In this document: one piece after another, positions 29,601 through 38,806 of the stretch
Numbering within the stretch: the stretch's first letter is position 1
Layout of the letters: every line of letters begins with the position of its first letter
Assembly: GCA_011053055.1 (NCBI GenBank)
Contig: DRHT01000032.1
Coordinates: forward strand, 1 to 64,000
Direction of reading: 5' to 3'
Source: Halopseudomonas sabulinigri
GTDB taxonomy: Bacteria > Pseudomonadota > Gammaproteobacteria > Pseudomonadales > Pseudomonadaceae
Length of the DNA stretch: 64,000 nucleotides
Program-made: the position numbers and the translations under genes
Notes under the pieces: generated by a model
What the model was told of the DNA's origin: nothing
The model's input: only the letters and a program-made list of their open reading frames with translations
Database searches by the model: none

Positions 29601-29714
29601 CTGATGGGCACGCTTTTGACGCTGCTGTTTCTGCCGGCACTGTGCAGTCTGGTCCTCGGTGCAGGCAGCAAGAGGACAGAGCAGTCAGTCACCGCGACCG
29701 GTGGTCAACGTTGA
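26625..29714 (+). CDS. efflux RND transporter permease
   Basis: 1029 aa; MAVRNPAVTLFLIIAILLSGLFAFGKLGRAEDPSFTVKVMTV; GLLVDDAIIAIEMM. Confidence 0.93.
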   Translation: MGGFNLSAMAVRNPAVTLFLIIAILLSGLFAFGKLGRAEDPSFTVKVMTVTAAWPGATAQEMQEQVADRLEKRLQELEYYDRVETTSQPGLVAMKVIFSNAAPPELIPELFYQTRKKLEDEASKLPNGVRGPFFNDEYNDVYFALYALEAGELPHRQLVQLAEQMRQDFLHLPGVKKVNILGEQPQRIFVEFSYQRLATLGLTPDQIFSALARQNAVAPSGSVETAGPRAYIRVDGAFDSLEQIENVPIVANGRVLRMADVAQVRQGYEDPASYRIRHQGEPALMLGVIMQKHFNGLELDKSLIAEEQRLQDSLPLGIHFTKVSDQASKISSAVNEFMLKFFVALGVVMLISLLALGFRVGLVVAAAVPLTLAVVFVIMLMTGREFDRITLGALILSLGLLVDDAIIAIEMMVVKLEEGMDRVSAATFAWSSTAAPMLTGTLVTIIGFLPVGFARSGAGEYAGNIFWIVGFALISSWVVAVVFTPYLGVKLLPNIKPVEGGHDAIYAGPFYARLRAIVEGCIRWRWPVTGLVLAVFVLCVMGMGLVKKQFFPNSDRSEVMLEVYMPPGTAFKNTEAVVHRVEQALLEEPQTEMVDSYVGGGAPRFFLSLNPELPDPAFAKIVVQTADADTRDALIVRMRERVAAGEFPGARVRVIQLVFGPPVPFPVVFRVSGPDLDTLRSIAEQVRSRVDANAMTRDTVIDWGEKSSSYRLLLDQDRLRLLGFTPAQVKSQINALLSGNPITEVREGNRTVSVVVRAINAQRENLQSIENLTITNDAGRAIPLQQVGRFVPVMEDPILRRRNREPTFEVRSDTAPGIQPPDAALAAYADLKELVAELPSGYSITIGGPVEESAIANKALAVLFPIMILLMLVVIMFQVRSFGVMFMVFATAPLGLVGAVPALLIFNQPFGFNAILALIGIGGILMRNTLIFTDQIRQNQDHGMPIHEAVVEATVRRARPVVLTALAAALAFIPLTLSVFWSSLAFVLIGGVLMGTLLTLLFLPALCSLVLGAGSKRTEQSVTATGGQR

Positions 29715-29775
29715 TGCTGTGCTTGTGGATGTATAGGTATAAAATGACGGCCTGCATTTAAAGCCGGGAGGCGGT

Positions 29776-30345
29776 ATGCGTTACTCAGAGGATCACAAAG
29801 CCAAAACCCACCAGTTGATTCTGGATGAAGCGGCGCGGCGGTTTCGGGCCGACGGCGTCGGCGCCACCGGCCTCCAGCCCCTGATGAAGTCGCTGGGTCT
29901 AACCCACGGCGGTTTTTACGCACACTTCAAGTCCAAGGATGACCTGGTCGAGCAGTCGCTGCAGCATGCGACTGCTCAGCTTAGGGCTTCATTGGCCTTG
30001 AAGACGGGGCCGGATGCGCCCTTGTCGCAGCTGATTGAAACCTATCTTTCACCGCAGCACCGCGCCAACCCCGGGCAAGGCTGCCCGCTGCCAACGGTTT
30101 CAGCTGAACTGGGCCAGAAGGGACAACCGAGTCCGACCACCGACAAGGTGATCAACAACCGGCTGCAGAGCATTGCCAGCAAGCTGCCAGGTGAAGATGC
30201 CGCGCAGCAGAGCATGCTGGTGCTGTCGGCCATGGTCGGCGCACTGGTGTTGTCACGGAGTGTGTCTGATCCGGCGCTGGCAGATGAGCTGCTGGAGAAC
30301 GCGCGGGAGCAGTTGATCAAGCTGGTTGAGAAGCCTGCGGCCTGA
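29776..30345 (+). CDS. TetR/AcrR family regulator
   Basis: GVGATGLQPLMKSLGLTHGGFYAHFKSKDDLVEQSL. Confidence 0.9.
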   Translation: MRYSEDHKAKTHQLILDEAARRFRADGVGATGLQPLMKSLGLTHGGFYAHFKSKDDLVEQSLQHATAQLRASLALKTGPDAPLSQLIETYLSPQHRANPGQGCPLPTVSAELGQKGQPSPTTDKVINNRLQSIASKLPGEDAAQQSMLVLSAMVGALVLSRSVSDPALADELLENAREQLIKLVEKPAA

Positions 30346-30369
30346 TGCTTTTGTGGCACATATGCTGAA

Positions 30370-30404
30370 AGCAGCCCCTGCCGTGAAGACGGTGGGGGCT
30401 GTTG
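30370..30404. terminator. terminator hairpin between convergent genes
   Basis: CAGCCCC-TGCCGTGAAGACGGTG-GGGGCTG hairpin. Confidence 0.7.
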
Positions 30405-30408
30405 CATT

Positions 30409-31203
30409 TCAGGCGTAGCGCGCAGCCGGCAGCTTGTGCGACAGGTTGGGTGCCAGCTGCATGCGGGCCTGCAACAGGCTCTGCCAATCGGCGCTGTTGG
30501 GTAGCGACGGAATAGTCACCAATTCACCTTGGTCGAACCCGCGCAAGGCGGCATCAACCAGATCACCGGCATCCATCATCATAGCGTCGAGCGAAGGATC
30601 GTGTGACGCACCGCTGCGTTGCCATATTTCCTTGCCCGTCATGCCCGGCAGCACCGCCTGGATCTGTACGCCACGATCGCCGATTTCGGCGTGCAGGCTC
30701 TGCGTCAGACTGAGCACATAAGCCTTGCTCGCAGCATAGACCGCGTTGAAGCGCTCCGGCAGAAGGGCTACCACCGACCCTAGATTAATAATGCCACCAC
30801 GGCCCGCCATGCTGAAGTTCACCGCAGCAGCGCTAGACAGTAGCGTAAGGGCCAATACGTTGAGTTGCAGCAGGGCGGCGACGCTGTGTCGGTCGGACTC
30901 AACCAGCGAGCCGCTGAGTGAGACGCCGGCATTATTGACCAACAGGCTGATCTGCTGATCCCCGCGCAGGCGCTTTGCTACGCGTTCGATTGCCCGGGTT
31001 TCGCTGAGGTCGGCCGGCAATGGCTCGACGCTGACGCCGTACTTTTTCTCAAGGCGTGTGGCAAGACGCTGTAGTCGATCTTGATCTCGCGCCACTAGCA
31101 ACAGATCGTGGCCGCGTCGAGCGAGGCGGTCTGCATAGGCGGCCCCTATTCCGGATGAAGCCCCGGTAACTAGCGCAGTGCCGGCTTGGCTCGCTGTGCC
31201 CAT
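30409..31203 (-). CDS. short-chain dehydrogenase/reductase
   Basis: ALVTGASSGIGAAYADRLA; NNAGVSLSG; YAASKAYV. Confidence 0.92.
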   Translation of the reverse strand: MGTASQAGTALVTGASSGIGAAYADRLARRGHDLLLVARDQDRLQRLATRLEKKYGVSVEPLPADLSETRAIERVAKRLRGDQQISLLVNNAGVSLSGSLVESDRHSVAALLQLNVLALTLLSSAAAVNFSMAGRGGIINLGSVVALLPERFNAVYAASKAYVLSLTQSLHAEIGDRGVQIQAVLPGMTGKEIWQRSGASHDPSLDAMMMDAGDLVDAALRGFDQGELVTIPSLPNSADWQSLLQARMQLAPNLSHKLPAARYA

Positions 31204-31376
31204 GCTGTTCTCTCCAAAGATAGGGGAATCAATATTTAAATTACGATTGTAATATTAATTAGATGTTGATCGTAATTCAATAAGAGAAAGCAGCGCTGGA
31301 TTGAGCGCTCGGCATGAACGCTTCTGTTTAAGTTGGCGCGGGGTGCGGCACCAGCACTTGGCCGGTGCCGGCAGGA

Positions 31377-31976
31377 TCAGGCGGTGAGTTTCAGTAGGGT
31401 TTCTGCAACATATTTGCCCTGGTAACGAGCAATCGCCTTCTCGCGCTCATCGGGCTGGCGCGAGCCGTCACCGCCGGCGATGGTGGTAGCGCCGTAGGGT
31501 GTGCCACCGGCGCCCTGATTAATATCGAACAGCTCCTTTGCGCCGTAACCGATGGGCAGCAGGATCATGCCGTGATGCGCCAGGGTGGTCCAGGTAGAGG
31601 TGATGGTCATCTCCTGACCGCCGCCGGTGCCTGTCGAGGCAAACACACTGGCGACCTTGCCGTGCAGTGCGCCTTTGGCCCAAAGACCGCCGGTCTGGTC
31701 CAGGAAGGTGCGCATTTGCCCACACATATTGCCGAAGCGGGTGGGTACGCCAAAAATGATGCCGTCGTAATCACCCAGCTCGGTTGGGCTGGCTACCTCC
31801 GCAGCCTGATCGGTTTTGCCGCCAGCGGCCTTGAACGCGGCTTCGGGCATGGTTTCCGGTACCCGTTTGATGGTGACGCTCACGCCATCCACTTGCCTTG
31901 CGCCTTCGGCTACTACTTGCGCCATGGTTTCAATATGGCCGTACATGGAATGATAAAGCACCAGCAATTTCGCCAT
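31377..31976 (-). CDS. wrbA: NAD(P)H:quinone oxidoreductase, WrbA type
   Basis: Start re-assigned to ATG 31976: [42 protein letters not shown]. Confidence 0.93.
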   Translation of the reverse strand: MAKLLVLYHSMYGHIETMAQVVAEGARQVDGVSVTIKRVPETMPEAAFKAAGGKTDQAAEVASPTELGDYDGIIFGVPTRFGNMCGQMRTFLDQTGGLWAKGALHGKVASVFASTGTGGGQEMTITSTWTTLAHHGMILLPIGYGAKELFDINQGAGGTPYGATTIAGGDGSRQPDEREKAIARYQGKYVAETLLKLTA

Positions 31977-32243
31977 GGTCGTGACTCCCGAATTTAAGTG
32001 AGTAGCTACTGTAATGCCGTGGTTGCAGCCGTAAGGCAAAAGCGCACGGCGTCATAGGAACTACCAGCATAGAGCATGGGATCTCGACGCGGGTTCCATA
32101 AAGTTTTCGGCCAAAGGGGTGAACAGGACTTTGGGGTTAGCCAGCAGGCCGGAGTTTCCGCGTATGCCTGTGCAGCTTTGTGTATTTGACTCAGCCCCCC
32201 AGACGCGCATGCTAAGGCTTGGTATTCAGCTGGAGGTAAGCAC

Positions 32244-32984
32244 ATGTCGAATGCAACTCAAAAAGTCGCGCTGGTCACCGGGGCCTCTCGTGGTATTGGC
32301 GCCGAGATTGCGCGCCGTTTGGCAGCAGACGGTTTCGCGGTGGCGATCAATTACGCCAACAGCGCCGCCGCGGCAGAAAAACTGGTAGCCGATCTGCGCG
32401 CCGATGGCGCCCGAGTGACAGCGATTCAGGCTGATATGGCGCAACCCGAGCAGGTGCGGGAGTTGTTTGCGCAGTGCGAACAGCAGCTCGGTTCGTTAGA
32501 TGTATTGGTTAACAATGCTGGCATTATGCAGACCATGCCACTGGCCGATACCCCGGATGAGTTGTTTGAGCGTACTTTTGCGGTCAACGTGCAGGGCGTC
32601 TTCGGTTGTTTGCGTGAGGCTGCCAAGCGGATGAATGATGGCGGGCGCATCATCAATCTGTCGACCTCTGCACTGGCTTTGAAGATGCCGGGTTACGCGG
32701 TCTACAACGCCAGCAAAGCAGCAGTTGAGGCGATGACGCAGGTATTGGCCAAGGAGCTGCGCGGTCGCCAGATTACGGTCAACGCGGTGGCACCGGGTCC
32801 GGTGGAAACCGAGCTGTTTCTGGATGGCAAAACCGTGGAAATGGTCCAGCGCCTGGCGCACATGTCGCCGTTGGAGCGGCTGGGGCAACCCGACGATATC
32901 GCCGCTGTGGTGTCTTTTCTTGCTAGTACGCAGGGCGGTTGGGTGAACGGCCAGATCCTTCGCGCCAATGGCGGTATCGCCTGA
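32244..32984 (+). CDS. SDR family oxidoreductase (3-oxoacyl reductase-like)
   Basis: VALVTGASRGIGAEIARRLA; NNAG; YNASKAAVEAMTQ. Confidence 0.92.
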   Translation: MSNATQKVALVTGASRGIGAEIARRLAADGFAVAINYANSAAAAEKLVADLRADGARVTAIQADMAQPEQVRELFAQCEQQLGSLDVLVNNAGIMQTMPLADTPDELFERTFAVNVQGVFGCLREAAKRMNDGGRIINLSTSALALKMPGYAVYNASKAAVEAMTQVLAKELRGRQITVNAVAPGPVETELFLDGKTVEMVQRLAHMSPLERLGQPDDIAAVVSFLASTQGGWVNGQILRANGGIA

Positions 32985-33002
32985 CCTGCGATCTGCCTGG
33001 GT

Positions 33003-33221
33003 TCAGCTGCGCGGCTTGCGTAGCGGGTCGAGTAGTTCGCTGAGGCCGTTGTGATCGATCTCCTGCATGAGTTGCAATAGCCGGCCGACTTCGCTCTTGG
33101 GAAAGCCTTCGCGGGCAAACCAGTTGAGGTAATGGCCGGGTAGGTCGGCGAACAGGCGCCCTTTGTATTTGCCGTAGGGCATCTCGCGGCTGACCAGCAG
33201 GAGCAGGTCTTCAGGTTTCAT
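33003..33221 (-). CDS. DUF3820 family protein
   Basis: MKPEDLLLLVSREMPYGKYKGRLFADLPGHYLNWFAREGFP; start re-assigned to ATG 33221. Confidence 0.85.
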   Translation of the reverse strand: MKPEDLLLLVSREMPYGKYKGRLFADLPGHYLNWFAREGFPKSEVGRLLQLMQEIDHNGLSELLDPLRKPRS

Positions 33222-33401
33222 GGCTATGCCTCTGCAGTTGTCAGTATTGCGGCCATTATGCCGCAGCAAAGCGGGCTGAATCGAACGGAAATCGGCCTTG
33301 CATGGCGCGCTCGTCAGCTGGACGGGCTTGTGCGCGCCGAATCCGGTAAGCTGCGCGCCTGTTTGTTTCCACCTATGCACTTGATGAGAGAGTCTTTATT
33401 C

Positions 33402-33770
33402 ATGCTGTTGAAAGCCCTCCGCGTTGGCCTTGGCCAGCTAGTCATTTTTCTGAGTTTTATCACCCGCCCAAGCAAGATGAAACGCGCGCCAGAAGCCCAG
33501 GCGTCCGTAGATCAGGCCGCAGCACAGTTGAGCCTGTATCAGTTCAACGCGTGCCCGTTTTGCGTGAAGACCCGCCGCACCTTGCGTCGCTTGAACCTGC
33601 CGGTAGCACTGCGTGATGCCAAGAACAACCCGGAAGCACGTCAGGCGCTGCTAGAGCAGGGTGGCAAAATTCAGGTGCCTTGCCTGCGTATTCAAGAAGG
33701 CGAGCAAACCACTTGGTTGTACGAGTCCAAGGCGATCAACAGCTATCTGGAACAGCGCTTCGCCGCCTGA
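33402..33770 (+). CDS. glutaredoxin / GST N-terminal domain protein with N-terminal hydrophobic segment
   Basis: LYQFNACPFCVKTRRTLRRLNLP CxxC motif; start re-assigned to ATG 33402. Confidence 0.88.
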   Translation: MLLKALRVGLGQLVIFLSFITRPSKMKRAPEAQASVDQAAAQLSLYQFNACPFCVKTRRTLRRLNLPVALRDAKNNPEARQALLEQGGKIQVPCLRIQEGEQTTWLYESKAINSYLEQRFAA

Positions 33771-33785
33771 GCTGCTGTACTTTTG

Positions 33786-35327
33786 TTAGACCCCGAGGCG
33801 TTTACGCAGGCGCGTGAAGTTACCGCGGTCTAGCCCCAGTGCTTGTGCGGCCTGCGACTGGTTGTTTTGATGCTGCGCTAACGCGGCTTCAATGCGGCTG
33901 CGCTGGAATTGCTCAGTAGCTTGACGCAGATTGAGCCCAGCGGTGCCGGGCTGCTCGTGATCAGCCGTTGTGATCATGGGGGCTGATGGTGCCGCGCTGA
34001 TATCCAGCATATCGGCGCTGATAGTCAGCAGTTTGCGACTGTCATCCTGAGTAAGGCGGGCGCGCAGCACCGCGCGGCTGATCAAGTGCTCAAGCTCGCG
34101 CACGTTGCCGGGCCAGTCGTAGCTCAGTAGCGCCTCCCGCGCATCAGCGCTTAAGCGCAAGCCGCGTAGCCCCATGCGCCGGCGGTTCTGCTCAAGAAAG
34201 TGACCCGCCAATAGCAATACATCCTTGCCGCGTGTCCGCAAGCTGGGCGCTTCGATGGGATACACACTCAGGCGGTGATAAAGGTCGGCGCGAAAATGCC
34301 CGGCCGCGACTTCCTTGTGCAGGTCGCGATTGGTCGCGGCGATGATGCGCACGTCCACCTGATGCTGCGCATCACTGCCCACCCGCTGTATCTCACCGCT
34401 CTGCAACGCGCGCAGTAATTTGGGTTGCAGGGCTAACGGTAGTTCACCGATCTCGTCGAGAAACAGGGTGCCGCCGTTGGCCAGTTCAAACTTGCCCGCA
34501 CGTTTTTGTGCCGCGCCCGAGAAGGCACCGCGTACATGGCCGAACAATTCACTTTCCACCAAATTATCCGGTAGCGCTGCGCAGTTAACATAAACCAGTG
34601 GTGAGTCACTGCGCGCCGAGCTAGCGTGCAGGCGTCGCGCAATCAGCTCCTTGCCAACACCGGTTTCGCCGGTGATAAGCACCGCCAAATCGGATTGCGC
34701 GACCATGTCGATCTCACCGCGCAGGCGCTGCATGGCCGCGCTTTGGCCGATCAGCTCCTGTTGGCCAAGGTCGCTTACCACCGCCTGGGCCATTTGCTGA
34801 TGCCGTTCGGCGCGATCCTGCAGGCGACTGATCAGGTTGGCGATCTTCACTGTCGCCTCGGTCAGGCGGGCAAAGGCGCGCAGATCCTGCGGGTCGATAC
34901 GGTCAAAGGCACCGGGCTGCATGGCGTCGAGTGTCAGTACACCCCAAGGTGCATCATCGACATACAGCGACAGGCCCAGGCAGTCATGGACGTGTAGCTC
35001 GCCTGGGCGCTCCTGCACCAGACCGTCGTAAGGGTCAGGCAGGGGCGAGTCGGCATGGAAGCGCACCGGCTCACGGCTGAGCAGAATTTTCGCTAGCCGA
35101 GGCTGGGCTTCCACTTCGAAGCGGCGACCCAGCGTGTCGGTACTAAGGCCATCGATGGCCAGCGGCACCAGTACTGAGCCGCGCAGCTGTAACAGCGCAG
35201 TTGCATCGCAGGGAAATACTTGCCGTAAACCCTGCAGTAGATTTTGCAGTCGCTGCTGGGGCGGTAGCTCGCGCGACAGGTCGGTGGTGATGGCTAGAAA
35301 TACGTCGGCGGTGGTTGATGTTGTCAT
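33786..35327 (-). CDS. norR: nitric oxide reductase transcriptional regulator NorR/FhpR (sigma54-dependent)
   Basis: GAF domain; ITGETGVGKELIARRLH and GAFSGA (RpoN contact) motifs; Fis-type HTH C-terminus. Confidence 0.93.
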   Translation of the reverse strand: MTTSTTADVFLAITTDLSRELPPQQRLQNLLQGLRQVFPCDATALLQLRGSVLVPLAIDGLSTDTLGRRFEVEAQPRLAKILLSREPVRFHADSPLPDPYDGLVQERPGELHVHDCLGLSLYVDDAPWGVLTLDAMQPGAFDRIDPQDLRAFARLTEATVKIANLISRLQDRAERHQQMAQAVVSDLGQQELIGQSAAMQRLRGEIDMVAQSDLAVLITGETGVGKELIARRLHASSARSDSPLVYVNCAALPDNLVESELFGHVRGAFSGAAQKRAGKFELANGGTLFLDEIGELPLALQPKLLRALQSGEIQRVGSDAQHQVDVRIIAATNRDLHKEVAAGHFRADLYHRLSVYPIEAPSLRTRGKDVLLLAGHFLEQNRRRMGLRGLRLSADAREALLSYDWPGNVRELEHLISRAVLRARLTQDDSRKLLTISADMLDISAAPSAPMITTADHEQPGTAGLNLRQATEQFQRSRIEAALAQHQNNQSQAAQALGLDRGNFTRLRKRLGV

Positions 35328-35378
35328 AAAGACACCATGTAGTCATAAAGACAGCGGTATTGCTGTTGTCATTATGAC
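35323..35378. promoter_or_regulatory. three NorR-type enhancer sites
   Basis: GTCATAAAGAC (35323-35333), GTCATAAAGAC (35342-35352), GTCATTATGAC (35368-35378), each GT-N7-AC. Confidence 0.85.
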
Positions 35379-35420
35379 TCATGCTGAGCTGAAGACCAGT
35401 AAAAACGCTGGTTTCTGGCT

Positions 35421-35436
35421 TGGCACGCGCTGTGCT
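35421..35436 (+). promoter_or_regulatory. sigma54 (-24/-12) promoter of hmp
   Basis: TGGCACGCGCTGTGCT: GG and GC with 10 bp between, 37 bp upstream of hmp ATG. Confidence 0.85.
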
Positions 35437-35472
35437 CTGTATTTGAGTAAGCAAATGCCATGAGGAATCACC

Positions 35473-36651
35473 ATGCTCTCGCAACACAGCAAAGACATCA
35501 TTGCCGCCACTCTGCCTGCGGTCAAAATCCACGCTACAGATATCACCGGCGTCTTCTACCCGTTGATGTTTGAGCGCTATCCGCAAGTTAAGGCCTACTT
35601 CAATCAGGCGCATCAGCAACAGGGTACGCAGCGTCAGGCGTTAGCGAATGCCGTCGTTGCTTACGCCAGCAACCTTGATCGTCTGGAAGTGCTCGGCGAC
35701 GCGGTCTCTTTGATTGTCCAAAAACACGTGTCGCTGGGCATTCAGCCGGAACATTATCCGATTGTCGGCGAGTGTCTGCTGGCGGCCATCCGGGAGGTGC
35801 TCGGTGAGGCGGCGAGCGACGAGGTGCTGGCCGCTTGGGGCGAGGCTTACGGTCAGCTGGCCGATCTGTTGATTGGCGCTGAAGAGCAAAACTACCAGTT
35901 GAACGCGCAGATGCCCGGTGGATGGCGCGGCGAGCGTAGTTTTACCCTGCAGCGCAAGGTACGTGAGAGCGAGGTGATTACGTCTTTTTATCTGGTGCCC
36001 AGTGACGGCGGCGCGCTACCCGAGTTCAAACCGGGGCAGTATGTTTGCTTGATTCTGCAGATCGATGGGCAGACCGTACGCCGCAACTATTCACTGTCGG
36101 ATTGCCCCGGCCAGCAGCACCTGCGCATCAGCGTCAAGCGTGAAACCGGCGGTGTGGTTTCACCTCATCTGCACGATCAGCTGAATGAAGGCGATGAGCT
36201 GTTGTTGACCGCGCCAAGCGGCGACTTTGTGCTGAACGACAACACGCGTCCGCTGGTGCTGTTGAGTGGCGGAGTGGGCATTACGCCAACCCTGAGCATG
36301 CTCAAACCGGCATTGGACAGCGGCCGTGAAGTGCACTTTCTGCATGCCGCGCTGAACAGCGAACACCACGCATTCCGTGCTCAAGTTCAGGCGCTTGAGC
36401 AGCAGTACAGCAACCTCAATGTGAGTTATGCCTACAGCAGTCCGCTGCCGCAAGACAGCGACCAGCCACATGGCTTTTTCGATGCTGCCCGGCTGGACGA
36501 GCTGCTGCCAGCCGTGCGTGATGTGGATGTGTATTTTCTTGGCCCCAAGCCATTTATGCGTAACTGCTATCAAGTGCTGCCTACCCTGGGAGTGCCTGCG
36601 GCCAACCTGCGCTACGAGTTCTTTGGACCTTTGGAGGAGTTGTCTGCCTGA
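35473..36651 (+). CDS. hmp: NO-inducible flavohemoprotein
   Basis: 392 aa; globin domain MLSQHSKDIIAATLPAVKIHATDITGVFY followed by FAD/NAD reductase domain (RNYSLSDCPGQ; LLSGGVGITPTLSML). Confidence 0.96.
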   Translation: MLSQHSKDIIAATLPAVKIHATDITGVFYPLMFERYPQVKAYFNQAHQQQGTQRQALANAVVAYASNLDRLEVLGDAVSLIVQKHVSLGIQPEHYPIVGECLLAAIREVLGEAASDEVLAAWGEAYGQLADLLIGAEEQNYQLNAQMPGGWRGERSFTLQRKVRESEVITSFYLVPSDGGALPEFKPGQYVCLILQIDGQTVRRNYSLSDCPGQQHLRISVKRETGGVVSPHLHDQLNEGDELLLTAPSGDFVLNDNTRPLVLLSGGVGITPTLSMLKPALDSGREVHFLHAALNSEHHAFRAQVQALEQQYSNLNVSYAYSSPLPQDSDQPHGFFDAARLDELLPAVRDVDVYFLGPKPFMRNCYQVLPTLGVPAANLRYEFFGPLEELSA

Positions 36652-36788
36652 TTTGGTTAGAAAATATTGATTTAAACATCAATTATTATTGATTGGTTGT
36701 TATTCAATTCTATAGGCACACTTAGCGGTGCTGGCTGAAAGAGTTTGCTTGGTCAGCGCCGCCCCTTGTTTTCACTGACTTCCGCCCT

Positions 36789-37925
36789 ATGAATCTGATT
36801 CCTGCCGTTATTGCCAGTCGTGTTGCTGGCCGTTCTTCCCTTGCTACCCAACCTCGCCCGCGCGAATGGCTGCGCGCCGCCATCGGTGCCACCCTGGGTA
36901 TCCTGTTTAGTGTCTGGCTGTGTCAGCTGCTTTTTGGTCTGCCTGTCGCTTTGCTTTTGATTGGCCCGCTGGGCGCCTCTGCCATTTTATTGTTCGCTGT
37001 GCCCTCGGGTGCCCTGGCGCAGCCTTGGTCGATTCTGGGCAGCTATTTTTTGGCGTCGGTAGTCGCTACTGCGGTTGCCCATTATGGCGGCCATACACTG
37101 GGCATGGCGGCGCTGGCGACGGGCGTCACACTCGTGTGCATGTTTGTGCTGCGCTGCGTGCACCCACCGGGCGGCGCGGTCGCGCTCGGTGTGGTCCTCG
37201 CCGGGCCAGCGTTGCAGGCGCTGGGTGAGATGGCGATCTTGCCGGTCATGCTGAATGCTGTTGCTTTGCTGGCCAGCGCGTTGCTTTATAACAATCTGAC
37301 CGGCGTGCGATATCCCAAGCGCCCGGCGCCAGCGATTGATCTGCACCACACCAATGATCGCTCGCCAGAGTTGCGAGTGGGTATTACCGATGCGGATATG
37401 GACGCAGCATTGGATGAGTTTGGCGAGTTTGTGGATATCACCCGCGAGGATCTGGCACTGATTATCCGCAAAACTGAGGGGTCGGCGCTGCGCCGCAGTA
37501 TGGGCGAGATTCGCGCTGGCGATATCATGTCCCGCGATCTGCGCTGGGCAACGCCTGAGACTAGTGTGCGCGAGGCTTTGCAGTTGTTGCAGCATCACCG
37601 CTTACGCGTGCTGCCGGTGCTGGATGCTGAGCTGAAACTGGTGGGTATTGTCAGCCTGGTGGATCTGTCTGACTTCGCGGGCCGCGCGGGTGGCCGTCGC
37701 TTGTTGCGTCGTGGCGGCGGTCAGAAAACGCCGCTCAGCGAGGTTATGAGTTCACCCGTGGTGGCGGTCGATCGTCATTGCCACATTGTTGATCTGGTGC
37801 CCATGCTGTCGAGCCAAGGGCTGCATTGCCTGCCGGTACTTGAGCAGGGACAGCTGGTCGGTCTGATTACGCAAACCGATCTGATTGCTGCGCTGCATCG
37901 GGATCTGCTGATGCATCTGAATTAG
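36789..37925 (+). CDS. HPP family membrane protein with C-terminal CBS-domain pair
   Basis: HPPGGAVALGVVL HPP motif; GDIMSRDLRWATPETSVREALQLLQHHRLRVLPVLD and LSEVMSSPVVAVDRHCHIVDLVPMLSSQGLHCLPVL CBS repeats. Confidence 0.9.
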   Translation: MNLIPAVIASRVAGRSSLATQPRPREWLRAAIGATLGILFSVWLCQLLFGLPVALLLIGPLGASAILLFAVPSGALAQPWSILGSYFLASVVATAVAHYGGHTLGMAALATGVTLVCMFVLRCVHPPGGAVALGVVLAGPALQALGEMAILPVMLNAVALLASALLYNNLTGVRYPKRPAPAIDLHHTNDRSPELRVGITDADMDAALDEFGEFVDITREDLALIIRKTEGSALRRSMGEIRAGDIMSRDLRWATPETSVREALQLLQHHRLRVLPVLDAELKLVGIVSLVDLSDFAGRAGGRRLLRRGGGQKTPLSEVMSSPVVAVDRHCHIVDLVPMLSSQGLHCLPVLEQGQLVGLITQTDLIAALHRDLLMHLN

Positions 37926-37936
37926 CCGGATGGCGG

Positions 37937-38800
37937 CTACAGCGCAGGATTCCAGCGCTGTGACCAATCGGTGCTATCTCTTGCCGCTTCACGCAGCAAG
38001 CCAATGGCCTGTTGCAGTACCGGGGTGTCGCGCTCGCGGGAGTAAACCAGATAAGTAGGGAAGCTGAATTCCGGCGCCATTGGCACCCGTTGCAATACAC
38101 CGCTGTCGAGATAGCTTTGTACTACCCGCGTGCGAAAGTAGCCCGATCCGCCACATTCCAGCAGGTATTGCAGCGCCAGGGGGCCGAGATTGAAGCTGAG
38201 TTCTGCCTTGGCTTTGTCGGGCAGCGCAGCGTCATGTTGGCGCCGGAAGCCTTCGCCCCAGTCGATATAGATATAGGGTTCCGGGTTTTGCGGCAGGTAA
38301 ACCTGAATCAGCTTTTCTTCCAATAACTCTTCTACCTGCAAGCCGGGCCAGTAAGCCGGTTGAAATACCAGTGCGGCGTCTAGCGTGCCTTGTTCGAGCT
38401 TGCGTAGCAGGATCGCGCCATCACCCACTTCGGTACGAATTGCGTGGCTGCTTATTTGGCTACGCAGTTTGCGTACCCAATGCAGAATAAGCGGGTTGTA
38501 CAGGCTGGTTTCACCGCCCACGTGTAGTACGTTATCGAAGCCCTTGAGCAGCGGTAGATCGCGTTGTGCCGCCTCCCATAGCTGCACCATCTGATTGGCA
38601 TAGGCAACAAAGGCTTCGCCGTCGGCGGTTAGTTTGGCGCCAGCACGGTTGCGCACGAACAGGGTGCAGTTGAGCTGGCTTTCCAGGCTCTGCACCCGCG
38701 CTGTGATTGCTGCCTGGGTCACGTGCAATTGCTCGGACGCGGCAATCAAACTGCCGCTGCGCACTATTTCCAGAAAGGTTCGTGCCAGGCTTATATCCAT
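37937..38800 (-). CDS. LysR family regulator
   Basis: MDISLARTFLEIVRSGSLIAASEQLHVTQAAITARVQSLESQL. Confidence 0.93.
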   Translation of the reverse strand: MDISLARTFLEIVRSGSLIAASEQLHVTQAAITARVQSLESQLNCTLFVRNRAGAKLTADGEAFVAYANQMVQLWEAAQRDLPLLKGFDNVLHVGGETSLYNPLILHWVRKLRSQISSHAIRTEVGDGAILLRKLEQGTLDAALVFQPAYWPGLQVEELLEEKLIQVYLPQNPEPYIYIDWGEGFRRQHDAALPDKAKAELSFNLGPLALQYLLECGGSGYFRTRVVQSYLDSGVLQRVPMAPEFSFPTYLVYSRERDTPVLQQAIGLLREAARDSTDWSQRWNPAL

Positions 38801-38806
38801 TGCAGG

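Noticed and set aside
36666-36683. ATTGATTTAAACATCAAT as an ANR/FNR box
   Set aside because: The half-sites look right (TTGAT/ATCAA) but the spacer is 6 bp instead of 4, so it was not called as a FNR-type site; kept only as an inverted repeat.
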